Below, piece after piece: positions 41,170 through 50,808 of a stretch of DNA of 64,000 bases (within the stretch, counting starts at the first letter, position 1; each line of letters opens with the position of its first letter). Under the pieces are notes generated by a model. That model saw only the letters and a list, made by a program, of their open reading frames with translations, had not been told where the DNA came from and ran no database searches. Both the position numbers and the translations under genes were made by a program. This stretch comes from CAYQLT01 sp964418425 (GTDB lineage Bacteria; Bacillota; Limnochordia; Limnochordales; Geochordaceae), in NCBI GenBank assembly GCA_964418425.1, contig CAYQLT010000010.1, forward strand, positions 12,071 through 76,070, given 5' to 3'.

Positions 41170-42201
41170 ATGGGCCTGCGGGCGCGCCTTCGGGGTGAGG
41201 GTGGCGGGGTGGCCGGGCAGGCGCTGGTCAGGCGCTACGAGCGGGAGTTCGCCCTGGTGTGGGGCTCCTTTGGCTGGCTGGCGGCCGGGGTGGGGGCGCT
41301 TTTCTTAGTGGCGGCCCCGCTGTACGTGGGCGGGTATTTTCTGTACGTGGCCTCCATCGTCGGCATTCAGGTGATCGCGGCGGTGGGGCTGAACGTGTTG
41401 GTGGGTTTCACCGGCCAGATCTCCCTGGGCCAGGCCGGGTTCGTGGCCATCGGGGCGTACACGGCCGGGCTTTTGCTGACAAAGGGGGGTGCCCCGGTCT
41501 GGGTGGCCCTTCTGGGCGGCGGTACTCTGGCGGGAGGATTCGGGTGGGCGCTGGGCTACCCGGCCCTGCGCCTGAAGGGGCCCTACCTGGCCATTGCCAC
41601 CCTGGGGTTCGGGGTGGCGGTGCACCAGGTGCTCACCAACTGGGAGGCGGTTTCAGGCGGGCGAACCGGCCTGACGGTGGCGGCGCCCCGGCTGGGCCCG
41701 TGGGTGCTTGCGTCGGATGCGGCCCGCTACGAGCTGGTGCTGGCCGTGGCGGCAGGCCTGGTGCTGGCCGCCTATAACATCCGCCGCTCCTATGTGGGGC
41801 GAGCCTTCATGGCCGTGCGCGACAGCGACCTGGCCGCGCAGACCGTCGGCATCCGGCTGAGCCGGTACAAGATGCTGGCCTTTGCGGTCAGCGCCTTCTA
41901 TGCGGGCGTGGCCGGGGCGCTGACCGCGGTGGTGATGGGCTACCTGGAGCCCAACATGTTCACCTTTCTGGAGTCGGTCTACTACCTGGGCATGGTGGTT
42001 GTGGGGGGCCTGGGGAGCGTTTCCGGATCGGTTCTGGGGGCGGTGCTGATGGCCAGCCTCCCGTACCTGGCCAGCCGCACCCGCGAGTTCCTGCCGGTCG
42101 TCTACGGGGCGGTCATCGTCCTGGTGATGGCCTTTGAGCCGCTGGGCATCTACGGTCGCTGGCTTCGCGTGAAGCGCTACTTCAAGAGCTGGCCCCTCTG
42201 A
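41170..42201 (+). CDS. livM: Branched-chain amino acid type ABC permease (LivM)
   Basis: About 343 residues. The hydrophobic segments and GLNVLVGFTGQISLGQAGFVAIGAYTAGLL are those of the LivM permease family, and DSDLAAQTVGIRLSRYKMLAF is its conserved cytoplasmic loop contacting the ATPase. It transports branched-chain amino acids, amides or short acids. ATG 41170 is used; an in-frame TTG at 41152 is the alternative. It is followed by livH, livK, livG and livF. Confidence 0.9.
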   Translation: MGLRARLRGEGGGVAGQALVRRYEREFALVWGSFGWLAAGVGALFLVAAPLYVGGYFLYVASIVGIQVIAAVGLNVLVGFTGQISLGQAGFVAIGAYTAGLLLTKGGAPVWVALLGGGTLAGGFGWALGYPALRLKGPYLAIATLGFGVAVHQVLTNWEAVSGGRTGLTVAAPRLGPWVLASDAARYELVLAVAAGLVLAAYNIRRSYVGRAFMAVRDSDLAAQTVGIRLSRYKMLAFAVSAFYAGVAGALTAVVMGYLEPNMFTFLESVYYLGMVVVGGLGSVSGSVLGAVLMASLPYLASRTREFLPVVYGAVIVLVMAFEPLGIYGRWLRVKRYFKSWPL

Positions 42202-42253
42202 GGACGGGCCGGTCGGGCCGGACAGCCGGGCCCGCAGGGGAGCGGACGCCGGG

Positions 42254-43132
42254 GTGGAGCTCTTCGCCCAATTCGTGGTCAACGGCCTGGCGGCAGGCGT
42301 CCTGTACGCGCTGGTGGCCATGGGCATCGTGCTGCTGTATCGCACGGCCCGGGTGCTCAACTTCGCGCACGGGGACCTGGCCGCGCTGGGAACCCTGGTG
42401 GCGTTCACGGTGGCGGCCGAGCGGCAGGCCCCGTTTGGGGCGGCGGTGGTGGCCGCGCTGGCGGCCTCCGCCGCCGCAGCTGCCCTTTTCTACGGCGTCG
42501 TGGTTCGCCACGCCCGGGACGCCAGCCCCCTGGCCCAATCCATCATGACCCTGGGGCTGGCGCTGTTGCTCAGCGGCACCGCGGTGGCCGTCTGGGGAAC
42601 CGACATCAAGGCCATGCCCTTCCCCCTGTCCCCCGCCAGGGTGTACCGGCTGGGCGGGATCGTGGTGAGCGAACTGCACCTGGGAAGCGTGGCGGCGGCC
42701 ACGGCGCTGATGGGGGCCCTTTACGGCCTCGTTCAGCGCAGCCGCTGGGGTCTGGCCATGCGGGCCATCTCCCAGGATCCGGTGGCGGCCCGGCTGGTGG
42801 GGGTGCGGTCTCGCCGGGTGCTGGCGGCGAGCTGGGCCATGTCCGGCGCCATGGGGGCGGCCGCAGGGCTTTTGCTGTCGCCGATCACGTTGGTGGATCC
42901 CTTTTTCATGCTGAACCCCTTTCTCAAGGGCTTCGCCGCGGCGGTCATGGGCGGGCTGGACAGCCCGCCGGGAGCGGTGGTCGGGGGGGTGATGCTGGGG
43001 GTTTTGGAGAGCGTCCTGGCCGGTTATGTGTCGATGGCGTTTAAGTCCACCCTAGCGTTCGTGATGATCGTCCTGGTGCTCATGGTGCGGCCGGAGGGCA
43101 TCCTCGGCAGGGAGTTCAAGCGCCGGGTGTAG
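42254..43132 (+). CDS. livH: Branched-chain amino acid type ABC permease (LivH)
   Basis: 292 residues. The segment IVLLYRTARVLNFAHGDLAALG near the N-terminus and MRAISQDPVAARLVGVRSRRVLAA around residue 175 are the LivH hallmarks. GTG 42254 is used. It would form the permease pair with livM. The following 60 bases and the gap region contain only repeats. Confidence 0.9.
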   Translation: MELFAQFVVNGLAAGVLYALVAMGIVLLYRTARVLNFAHGDLAALGTLVAFTVAAERQAPFGAAVVAALAASAAAAALFYGVVVRHARDASPLAQSIMTLGLALLLSGTAVAVWGTDIKAMPFPLSPARVYRLGGIVVSELHLGSVAAATALMGALYGLVQRSRWGLAMRAISQDPVAARLVGVRSRRVLAASWAMSGAMGAAAGLLLSPITLVDPFFMLNPFLKGFAAAVMGGLDSPPGAVVGGVMLGVLESVLAGYVSMAFKSTLAFVMIVLVLMVRPEGILGREFKRRV

Positions 43133-43142
43133 CGTGCCGGCA

Positions 43143-43172
43143 GCCCGGCGGCGAGCCGCCCGGCGGCGAGCC
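43143..43172. repeat. 15-base tandem duplication
   Basis: GCCCGGCGGCGAGCC occurs twice in tandem (43143-43157 and 43158-43172). The second copy starts the duplicated contig end. The repeat probably caused the assembly break. Confidence 0.85.
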
Positions 43173-43367
43173 GCAAGGTGGACGGTGACGGCCCGGGGAC
43201 GGCCGTGCGGCCNNNNNNNNNNNNNNNNNNNNNNNNNNNNNNNNNNNNNNNNNNNNNNNNNNNNNNNNNNNNNNNNNNNNNNNNNNNNNNNNNNNNNNNN
43301 NNNNNNNNNNNNGCCCGGCGGCGAGCCGCAAGGTGGACGGTGACGGCCCGGGGACGGCCGTGCGGCC
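43158..43367. other. Unmerged contig overlap between livH and livK
   Basis: Bases 43158-43212 and 43313-43367 are identical over 55 bases around N at 43213-43312. After collapsing, livH and livK are about 110 bases apart. Confidence 0.93.
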
Positions 43368-43398
43368 GAACTTTTACGAAGGGCAGGGGTTGAGGCAG

Positions 43399-44595
43399 AT
43401 GCGAAAGTTCAACGTGGCGATGGCGCTTCTCATCAGCCTGGCGGGCGCTCTCGTAGCAGGCCTTTCAGCCCCGGCGTGGGGAGCCGAACGGGGCGTGACC
43501 GCTACCGAGGTGATCATCGGGACATCCACCCCCCTCTCCGGCCCGGCGGCCCCGTGGGGAGCGACGGCACGAGGGGCGGAGGCCTACATCCGCTACATCA
43601 ACGAGCAGGGGGGCATCCACGGGCGGCGGCTACGCTTTGAGGTGCGCGACGACGCCTACCTGCCGCCCCGGGCGGTGGCCAACGTGCGGGAGCTGGTGGA
43701 CCGGGTGGGGGTCTTTGCCCTGGTGGGGCTCATCGGCACGGCCAACACCCTGGCGGTGCGGGATTACGTCATCGACAACCAGGTCATCTGGATCACCCCC
43801 ACGGCCGACGCCAACCTCTGGGTGGGCTACCCTCGCACCCGTTACCTCTTCGTCACGTACCCCAACTACTACCACGAAGGCGTCATCCTGGGCCGCTACG
43901 CGCTGGAAAAGCTGGGGGCCCGGCGCCTGGCCGTCTTCTATCAGAACGACGACTACGGCAAGACGGGGCTGGCCGGGGTTCAGCGGGCGGTGCATGATTT
44001 CGGCGGCGACGCCCGCATCGTGGCGGCCGTTCCCTACGAGCTGACCGAAACCGACGTGAGCAGCCACGCGCTTCGGCTCCGCCAGTCCGGGGCTGAGGCC
44101 CTCATCATCTACGCGACTCCCCGCCACGGCGCCATGATCGCGGGCGAGACCGCCAAGATCGGTTACCAGCCGCATCGGCTCTCTACGTTTACCCTGGCCG
44201 ACCCGGTGATGGCCACGCTGGCCGGACCGGCGTGGGAAGGGATGATCGTACCGGCCTTCTTCGACTTCCCGGGAACCAACCCCAAGGTCGACCGGGTTCT
44301 GGAGATCATCTCGGGCTACAACCCCGAACTGCGCCGAACGCCCTTCAACGCACTGGCCGGAGTGGCCTTCCTGGAGCCTTTCCTGGAGGGGCTTCGCCGG
44401 GCGGGCCGGGATCTGAGCCGAGAGAGGTTTGTGCAGGCCATGGAGAGTCTTGACAACTGGGACGGCGAGCTTCTCACGGGCGTCACGTTTGGCCCGGGGC
44501 GCCGGCAGGGGATTCGCTCCATCTATCTCTCCCAGTACCGCTCGGGCAGGCCGGTGCGTCTGACGGACTGGATCGAGTACCCCGTGGAGTTCTGA
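43399..44595 (+). CDS. livK: Branched-chain amino acid type substrate-binding protein
   Basis: 398 residues with a signal peptide (about 1-30, cleavage near PAWG-A). EVIIGTSTPLSGPAAPWG and YIRYINEQGGIHGRRLRFEVRDDAYLPPRA are the Peripla_BP_6 pattern. It would capture the substrate outside the membrane for LivHMGF. The substrate is not certain; acyl or aromatic acids are possible because a FadD gene is next to the operon. ATG 43399 follows GGGGTTGAGGCAG. Confidence 0.88.
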   Translation: MRKFNVAMALLISLAGALVAGLSAPAWGAERGVTATEVIIGTSTPLSGPAAPWGATARGAEAYIRYINEQGGIHGRRLRFEVRDDAYLPPRAVANVRELVDRVGVFALVGLIGTANTLAVRDYVIDNQVIWITPTADANLWVGYPRTRYLFVTYPNYYHEGVILGRYALEKLGARRLAVFYQNDDYGKTGLAGVQRAVHDFGGDARIVAAVPYELTETDVSSHALRLRQSGAEALIIYATPRHGAMIAGETAKIGYQPHRLSTFTLADPVMATLAGPAWEGMIVPAFFDFPGTNPKVDRVLEIISGYNPELRRTPFNALAGVAFLEPFLEGLRRAGRDLSRERFVQAMESLDNWDGELLTGVTFGPGRRQGIRSIYLSQYRSGRPVRLTDWIEYPVEF

Positions 44596-44634
44596 GATGG
44601 CGGCAGGACGCTGAGCTTTCGGGGACGTTCTGAC

Positions 44635-45475
44635 ATGGCGGCGGGTGCGCTCGACGTCCGGGGAGTGAGCTTGCGGTTCGGGGGCGTTCAGGCCCTGGCC
44701 GACGTGAGCCTGCGCGTGGAGCCCGGCGAGCTGGTGTCGCTCATCGGGCCCAACGGGGCGGGCAAGACGTCGCTGTTCAACTGCATCACCGGGCTGTACA
44801 GGCCGGATCGGGGCAGCATCCGGCTGGACGGTCAGGAGCTGGTGGGCCTCTCCCCCGACCGCATCGCCGCCCTGGGCGTCGGGCGCACGTTTCAAAACAC
44901 CGAGCTGTTTCGCAACATGACCGCCCTGGAGAACCTGATGCTGGGGCGGCACCGCTACTTTCGAAGCGGTCTTCTGCGTTCGGCTCTCTCGTCGCCAGGC
45001 TGGCGCCGGGAGGAGGTGGCCCAGCGCCGACGGGTCGAGGAGATCATGGACCTGCTGGACATCCAGGTGGCCCGCCACCAGCGGGTGGCCGACCTGCCGT
45101 TTGGGGTGCAAAAGCTGGTGGAACTGGGGCGGGCCCTGGCCGGCGAGCCCCGCCTGCTTCTGCTCGATGAACCTTCCGCCGGTATGGCGGCGGAAGAGAA
45201 GGCGGAGTTTTTGTTCAAGCTCCGAGACGTGCGGGCCGAGATGGGGTTGAGCGTGCTCCTGGTGGAACATGACCTGCGGCTGGTGATGCAGGTCTCCCAG
45301 CGGGTGGTGGTGCTGGACCACGGGTTCGTCATCGCCGAAGGCCGCCCGGAAGAGGTGCAGGCGAACCCTGCGGTGGTGGCGGCCTACCTGGGCGAGGCGC
45401 CCGCCGCCGAAGAGGCTGGTTCGCAGGGGCACTGCCGCGACGGCCTGGGGCCGGATGGACGGGCGGCGTCCGGCG

Positions 45476-45483
<8 letters not shown>
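44635..45483 (+). CDS. livG: Branched-chain amino acid type ABC ATPase (LivG)
   Basis: 282 residues. Walker A is GPNGAGKTS, the Q-loop is VGRTFQNTELF, the signature position reads LPFGVQK and Walker B is LLLLDEPSAGM. The LivG-type signature deviates from LSGGQ as usual in that family. The last 30 residues are Gly/Asp-rich and overlap livF. Confidence 0.92.
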
Positions 45484-46279
<796 letters not shown>

Positions 46280-46321
46280 GCGGCCCCATGGCGCAGAGGC
46301 TCCGCCCGATGGCGGTGGGGC

Positions 46322-48193
46322 TCAGCGGTAGAGGGCCTCGATCTGATCGCGGTACTTCTCCATGATGAACTTTCGCCGCACCTTGAGGGTGGGCGTCACC
46401 TCGCCATCCTCGTGGTACAGTCGCTTGGGCAGGATGGCGAAGCGCTTGATCTGCTCCGGGGTGGAGAGGGTCCGGTTGACCCGATCCACCTCCTGCTGGA
46501 TGAGCCGGTACACCTCAGGCCGACCGGCCAGGTCGCTGTACGTGGTGAACGGCAGGCGGTGCTCCTGGGCAAAGCGAGTCACGTTCTCCTCGTCCACCAC
46601 GATGAGGGCCACCAGGTAGCGGCGCCCGTCGCCGATGACCACCGCATCGTGCACGTAGGGGCTCGCCTTCAACTTGTTTTCGATGTACTGGGGTGCCACG
46701 TTCTTGCCGCCGGCGGTGATGAACAGATCCTTCTTGCGATCCGTGATGCGCAGGAAACCGTCTGCGTCCATCTCCCCGATGTCGCCCGAGTGCAGATAGC
46801 CGCCCGCCAGCGTCGCCGCCGTCGCCTCCGGATCCTTGAAGTACCCGGCGAACACGTTGGGGCCCCGCACCAGGATCTCCCCGTCCTCGGCGATGCGAAC
46901 CTCCACCCCAGGAAGCGGCCGCCCCACCGTCCCCAGACGGATCTCCTCCCCCTGGTGGATGGTGGTGGGCCCGCTGCCCTCCGTCTGCCCGTAGACCTCC
47001 CGGATGGGCACTCCCAAGCTATGGAAATACCACAGCACGTCCGGGGCGATGGGCGCCGCCCCCGAGATCACCAGCCGAGCCCGATCCAGTCCCAGCCGGC
47101 GCTTGAGGGGCATCAGCACCAGGCCGTGCGCGAGCCAATAGGCCAGGCGCAGGAGCACGGGTGGACGCGCCGGCCGCCCGCCGGCCTGCAGCCGGGCCCG
47201 GGCGTAGGCGAGGCCGGTTCGGGTGGCCAGGCGGTAGGCGGTGCGTTTGAAGACGTCCGCCTCCCGCATGTGCAGTTCCACCTGGGAATGGATCTTCTCC
47301 CAGATCCGGGGAACCGCGAAGAGCACCGTCGGCGAGACCTCACGCAGGTTGGACAGCACGGTGTCGGTGTTCTCCACGAAGTTGACGGTGTACCCCCAGC
47401 GAATGGCGAGGTAGACCGACACCATGCGTTCGGCGATGTGGGAGAGGGGAAGAAAGCTGAGCACCTCGTCGTCGGGCGTCACCGGGTTGGCCCGAGCCAG
47501 GGCCTCCGCGGTCCAGATAAGGTTGCGGTGGGTGAGCATGGCCCCCTTGGGGGGACCTGTGGTGCCGGACGTGTAGATGATCAGGGCCACGTCGTCGGGC
47601 TTGAGGGCACTCACGACGCTCTCCAGCGCGTCGGGATCCCGAGCCTCGGCCGCCTGGCCGAGCTCGAGCAGTTCGTCGAAGGGGAGCACCATGGGGTCGG
47701 AAAAGCCCCGCAAGCCCTTCATGTCCATGACCACGATGTGCCGAAGGGAGGGGAGCCGGGAGCGCACCTCCAAAACCTTATCCAGCTGCTCCTCGCCTTC
47801 CACCACCATCACCCGGGCTTCGCTGTGGCCGGCGATGTAGGCCACCTGCTCGGGGCTGGAGGTGGGATAGATCCCCACGCTGACAGCTCCCGCCGCCAGC
47901 GTGCCCAGGTCGGCGAAAAGCCACTCGGGGCGGTTTTCGCCGGCGATGGCAACGGGGTGGCCCGGGCCTGCCCCCAGGGCCTTGAGGCCCAGCGCCACCC
48001 GGCGCACGCTTCGGGCGTACTGCTCCCACGTGATCTCCTGCCAGATGCCGAACCGCTTGTGGCGCAGGGCGACCCGTGGGCCCAGACGCCGGGCCGTGGC
48101 GAAGAAGAGAGCCGGGGCAGAGGGATACGAGATGGACTCCGCCTGGTGCGCTGCGGTCGCAGGGGAGTCCGTCAGGGTCGGACCCGCCCTCAT
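46322..48193 (-). CDS. Long-chain acyl-CoA synthetase (FadD/FAA1-like)
   Basis: 623 residues. The AMP-binding loop is IIYTSGTTGPPKGAML, the adenylate motif is VYGQTEGSGPTT and the acyl-tunnel region SGAAPIAPDVLWYF is that of long-chain ligases. It activates fatty acids to CoA esters. ATG 48193 was chosen because GGGAGGC lies 7 bases upstream; the longer frame from 48310 adds 39 residues without family similarity. It lies next to a liv transporter and an SCP2 protein, which suggests fatty or carboxylic acid uptake and use. Confidence 0.88.
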   Translation of the reverse strand: MRAGPTLTDSPATAAHQAESISYPSAPALFFATARRLGPRVALRHKRFGIWQEITWEQYARSVRRVALGLKALGAGPGHPVAIAGENRPEWLFADLGTLAAGAVSVGIYPTSSPEQVAYIAGHSEARVMVVEGEEQLDKVLEVRSRLPSLRHIVVMDMKGLRGFSDPMVLPFDELLELGQAAEARDPDALESVVSALKPDDVALIIYTSGTTGPPKGAMLTHRNLIWTAEALARANPVTPDDEVLSFLPLSHIAERMVSVYLAIRWGYTVNFVENTDTVLSNLREVSPTVLFAVPRIWEKIHSQVELHMREADVFKRTAYRLATRTGLAYARARLQAGGRPARPPVLLRLAYWLAHGLVLMPLKRRLGLDRARLVISGAAPIAPDVLWYFHSLGVPIREVYGQTEGSGPTTIHQGEEIRLGTVGRPLPGVEVRIAEDGEILVRGPNVFAGYFKDPEATAATLAGGYLHSGDIGEMDADGFLRITDRKKDLFITAGGKNVAPQYIENKLKASPYVHDAVVIGDGRRYLVALIVVDEENVTRFAQEHRLPFTTYSDLAGRPEVYRLIQQEVDRVNRTLSTPEQIKRFAILPKRLYHEDGEVTPTLKVRRKFIMEKYRDQIEALYR

Positions 48194-48349
48194 GCTTGCT
48201 GCCTCCCGGCGTGGATCGTACCGGGAAGCGCTTACACGCGCAAGCTCGTGGCGCGGCGTCCCGGCCACCCGGGCGGGCAGGAGCCCCGCCGGGCTTGCAG
48301 AATCAGGCAACGGGACGCGAGCGACGCATAACGGGAGGGAATTGGAGCC

Positions 48350-48673
48350 ATGACGGCTGCGGGCGGGTTCCTGGAGTCGCTGGCGGAGCGTATCAACGCG
48401 AATCCCGACCGCTTCGGCGTCAAGCAGGCCGTCTTTTTGTTCACCCTATCCGGTGAAGGCGGCGGCACGTGGGCCCTTCGGGTGGATGAGGGGCGTGCCT
48501 CGGTGGAGCAGGGGCCGGCGGATCGCCCGGATGTCGCCATCGAGATGAGCGCCCAGGACTTTCAGGAGATGGCGGCCGGCCGGCTGGGGCCGGTGGCGGC
48601 GTACATGAGCGGGCGGCTGAAGATCTCCGGCGACATCGGGCTGGCCATGCGCTTGCAGCCCTTTCTCTCGTGA
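48350..48673 (+). CDS. SCP2 sterol-carrier domain protein
   Basis: 107 residues, nearly all SCP2 domain: VFLFTLSGEGGGTWALRVDEGRASV and YMSGRLKISGDIGLAMRLQPFL. Bacterial SCP2 proteins bind lipids or acyl chains. ATG 48350 has GGGAGGGAATTGGAGCC upstream. It is divergent from fadD and 6 bases before the patatin gene, so a role with lipid or acyl-CoA is suggested by context only. Confidence 0.87.
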   Translation: MTAAGGFLESLAERINANPDRFGVKQAVFLFTLSGEGGGTWALRVDEGRASVEQGPADRPDVAIEMSAQDFQEMAAGRLGPVAAYMSGRLKISGDIGLAMRLQPFLS

Positions 48674-48679
48674 GGCGGG

Positions 48680-49627
48680 ATGCCCGTGAGCGCACCCGTG
48701 CTGGGCCTGGCGTTGGGCGGAGGCGGGGCCAGGGGGCTGGCCCACATCGGCTTTGTGCGCACCCTGCTGCGGGCGGGCATTCCCATCGGGGTTCTCACGG
48801 GTACCAGCATGGGAGCCATCGTGGCGGTCGCATTTGCGCTGGGTGACCCGGAGCGCAGCGGGCTTGTGGAGCGGATCCAGGAAGGCAGGCTCTTGCGGGA
48901 GACGCCCATTGTCCCCACGGCGGCACCCGGCGAGCGGGAGGGGTTGCTGAGCCGGGTGCGCCGGCTGGTGGCGGCCGAGCGGCTGCTCACCAGCAACCTG
49001 CTGGGCTGGGGCCCGCCCCTCCTGGGAGAGGTGATGCCCCTGCTGCAGGAGGCGACCCGGGGGCTCAACCTTGAGGATGCGCCGGTGCGGGTGGGTGTGG
49101 TGGCGACCGACCTGGAAGGCGGGCAGCGGGTGGTGCTCACCCGGGGGAACGCGGCCCTGGCGGCGATGGCCAGCGCCGCGCTGCCCATGGTCTTCCCGCC
49201 GGTGCGCATCGGCCGGTGGCTTTTGGTGGACGGCGGCTTCGTGGAGCTGGTGCCGGTGTTGGCGGCCCGGGAACTGGGGGCGACGGTGGTGGTGGCCGTG
49301 GACGTGGGGGTCGACCAGCCGCCGGGGCCCGTGAAAAACGGGCTTGAGGCCCTCATCCGGGCCGCGGCCATCTGCACCCGCCTTCATACCCAACAGATTT
49401 TGAGCCAGGCCGACCTGGTGGTGCGGCCCCGATTTGCCGAGCCCGTCGACACCATGGACTTCTCCAAGGCTCGCATCGCCATCGAGGCGGGGGTGCGGGC
49501 GGCTCGGGCGGTGCTGGAAGACGTGCGCCGGTTGGTCAGCCCGCCCGCCAGGGCGCCTGCCGTCGGGCCGGCGGGCGATGGCGAAAGCACGGGAACCTCG
49601 CAAGCCCCGCCGGTACGGCAGGTTTAG
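48680..49627 (+). CDS. Patatin-like phospholipase
   Basis: 315 residues. GGGGARGLAHIGFVRTL (oxyanion hole), GTSMG with Ser43, and DGG with Asp184 form the patatin catalytic dyad set (RssA/NTE type). It probably hydrolyses phospholipids or lysophospholipids at the inner membrane face. It overlaps no other gene and is convergent with moaA, 12 bases apart. Confidence 0.88.
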   Translation: MPVSAPVLGLALGGGGARGLAHIGFVRTLLRAGIPIGVLTGTSMGAIVAVAFALGDPERSGLVERIQEGRLLRETPIVPTAAPGEREGLLSRVRRLVAAERLLTSNLLGWGPPLLGEVMPLLQEATRGLNLEDAPVRVGVVATDLEGGQRVVLTRGNAALAAMASAALPMVFPPVRIGRWLLVDGGFVELVPVLAARELGATVVVAVDVGVDQPPGPVKNGLEALIRAAAICTRLHTQQILSQADLVVRPRFAEPVDTMDFSKARIAIEAGVRAARAVLEDVRRLVSPPARAPAVGPAGDGESTGTSQAPPVRQV

Positions 49628-49639
49628 GCAGACGGCGGC

Positions 49640-50623
49640 CTACCCGCCGATGGCATACATGACCCGGCTGGGCTGCACGAAGCCGGGCTGGTTGATGAGG
49701 TGCCCTTCCCATTTGGCCCAGACCGCCCGGGCGATGGCTTCGGCGATGGCCTCGTCGGACGCCCCGCCCCGCACCAGCTCTTTGACGTCGAACTCCCGGT
49801 GGGCGAACAGGCAGTTGCGGATCTTTCCCTCCGCGGTGAGCCGGATGCGGTCGCAATGCTGGCAGAAAGGCTGTGAGACGGTGGGGATGATCCCCACCAC
49901 CGCCCCGTTGGCCAGCCGGTATTCCCGGGCCGGATCGGAGGGGTCGTTGTGGAGCGGCTCGATGGGGCCGAGCTCCTGCAGCCTCTGCAGGATCTCGTCC
50001 GAAGAGACCACCCGTTCCCGGCTCCAGCGGCGGTCCCCGTCCAGGGGCATGAACTCGATGAAGCGCACCACAAAGCCGGTGCGGGCGCCCCACCTTGCGA
50101 ACTCCACGATTTCGTCGTCGTTGATGCCCCGCATGACGACGCAGTTGATCTTGATGGGCGAGAACCCCGCCTGCGCCGCCGCCTCGATGCCCGCCAGCAC
50201 CCGGTCAAAATAATCCCGGCGCGTCAGCTCGGCGAAGCGATCCCGGCGCAGGCTGTCCAGGCTGATATTGACGCTGCGCAGCCCTGCTTCCCGAAGCAGG
50301 CGGGCCTTTTGAGGAAGGTAGTAGCCGTTGGTGGTCATGGACAGGCCGCGCAAGTTCGGTATGGCGGCCAGCATGGCCACCAGCCGCTCCAGGTCGCGCC
50401 GGGCCAGGGGTTCGCCGCCCGTGAGGCGGATTTTCTCCACGCCCATCTGCACGCAGATGCGGGCCACCCGGGCATGTTCCTCGAAGGTGAGAAGCTCATC
50501 TCTGGGAAGCCAGTCGACCTCGCCGGCGGGCATGCAATACACACAGCGGAAGTTGCACCGGTCCGTGACCGAGATCCGCAGCTTCCGAACTCTCCGGCTG
50601 AACCGATCCACCAGCTGGCCCAC
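49640..50623 (-). CDS. moaA: GTP 3',8-cyclase, molybdenum cofactor biosynthesis
   Basis: 327 residues. The radical SAM cluster is C23, C27, C30 (TDRCNFRCVYC). The C-terminal second cluster is QHCDRIRLTAEGKIRNC, and the protein ends in the two Gly residues needed for activity. It converts GTP to the cyclic precursor of molybdopterin. GTG 50623 is preceded by GGAAAGGGA; a longer frame to 50827 has no family similarity. It fits the molybdenum enzymes in this window (formate dehydrogenase, CoxL). Confidence 0.93.
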   Translation of the reverse strand: MGQLVDRFSRRVRKLRISVTDRCNFRCVYCMPAGEVDWLPRDELLTFEEHARVARICVQMGVEKIRLTGGEPLARRDLERLVAMLAAIPNLRGLSMTTNGYYLPQKARLLREAGLRSVNISLDSLRRDRFAELTRRDYFDRVLAGIEAAAQAGFSPIKINCVVMRGINDDEIVEFARWGARTGFVVRFIEFMPLDGDRRWSRERVVSSDEILQRLQELGPIEPLHNDPSDPAREYRLANGAVVGIIPTVSQPFCQHCDRIRLTAEGKIRNCLFAHREFDVKELVRGGASDEAIAEAIARAVWAKWEGHLINQPGFVQPSRVMYAIGG

Positions 50624-50808
50624 GGCGCCATCCCTTTCCCCGTGCTGGCCACCGTCACGGCTGCGCTTGCCTGGTTTCCGCCTGCCGGGCCCCGGTGTCC
50701 AAAGGTTAACAGGTTTAACGGTTCGCGCGCAAGGCCGACAGACGGGCGCACAAGGGCGTCTGTCAGCAGGCTTGAAGGGAGAGGTGCCGAATCGTCGCGC
50801 GCGGCACG

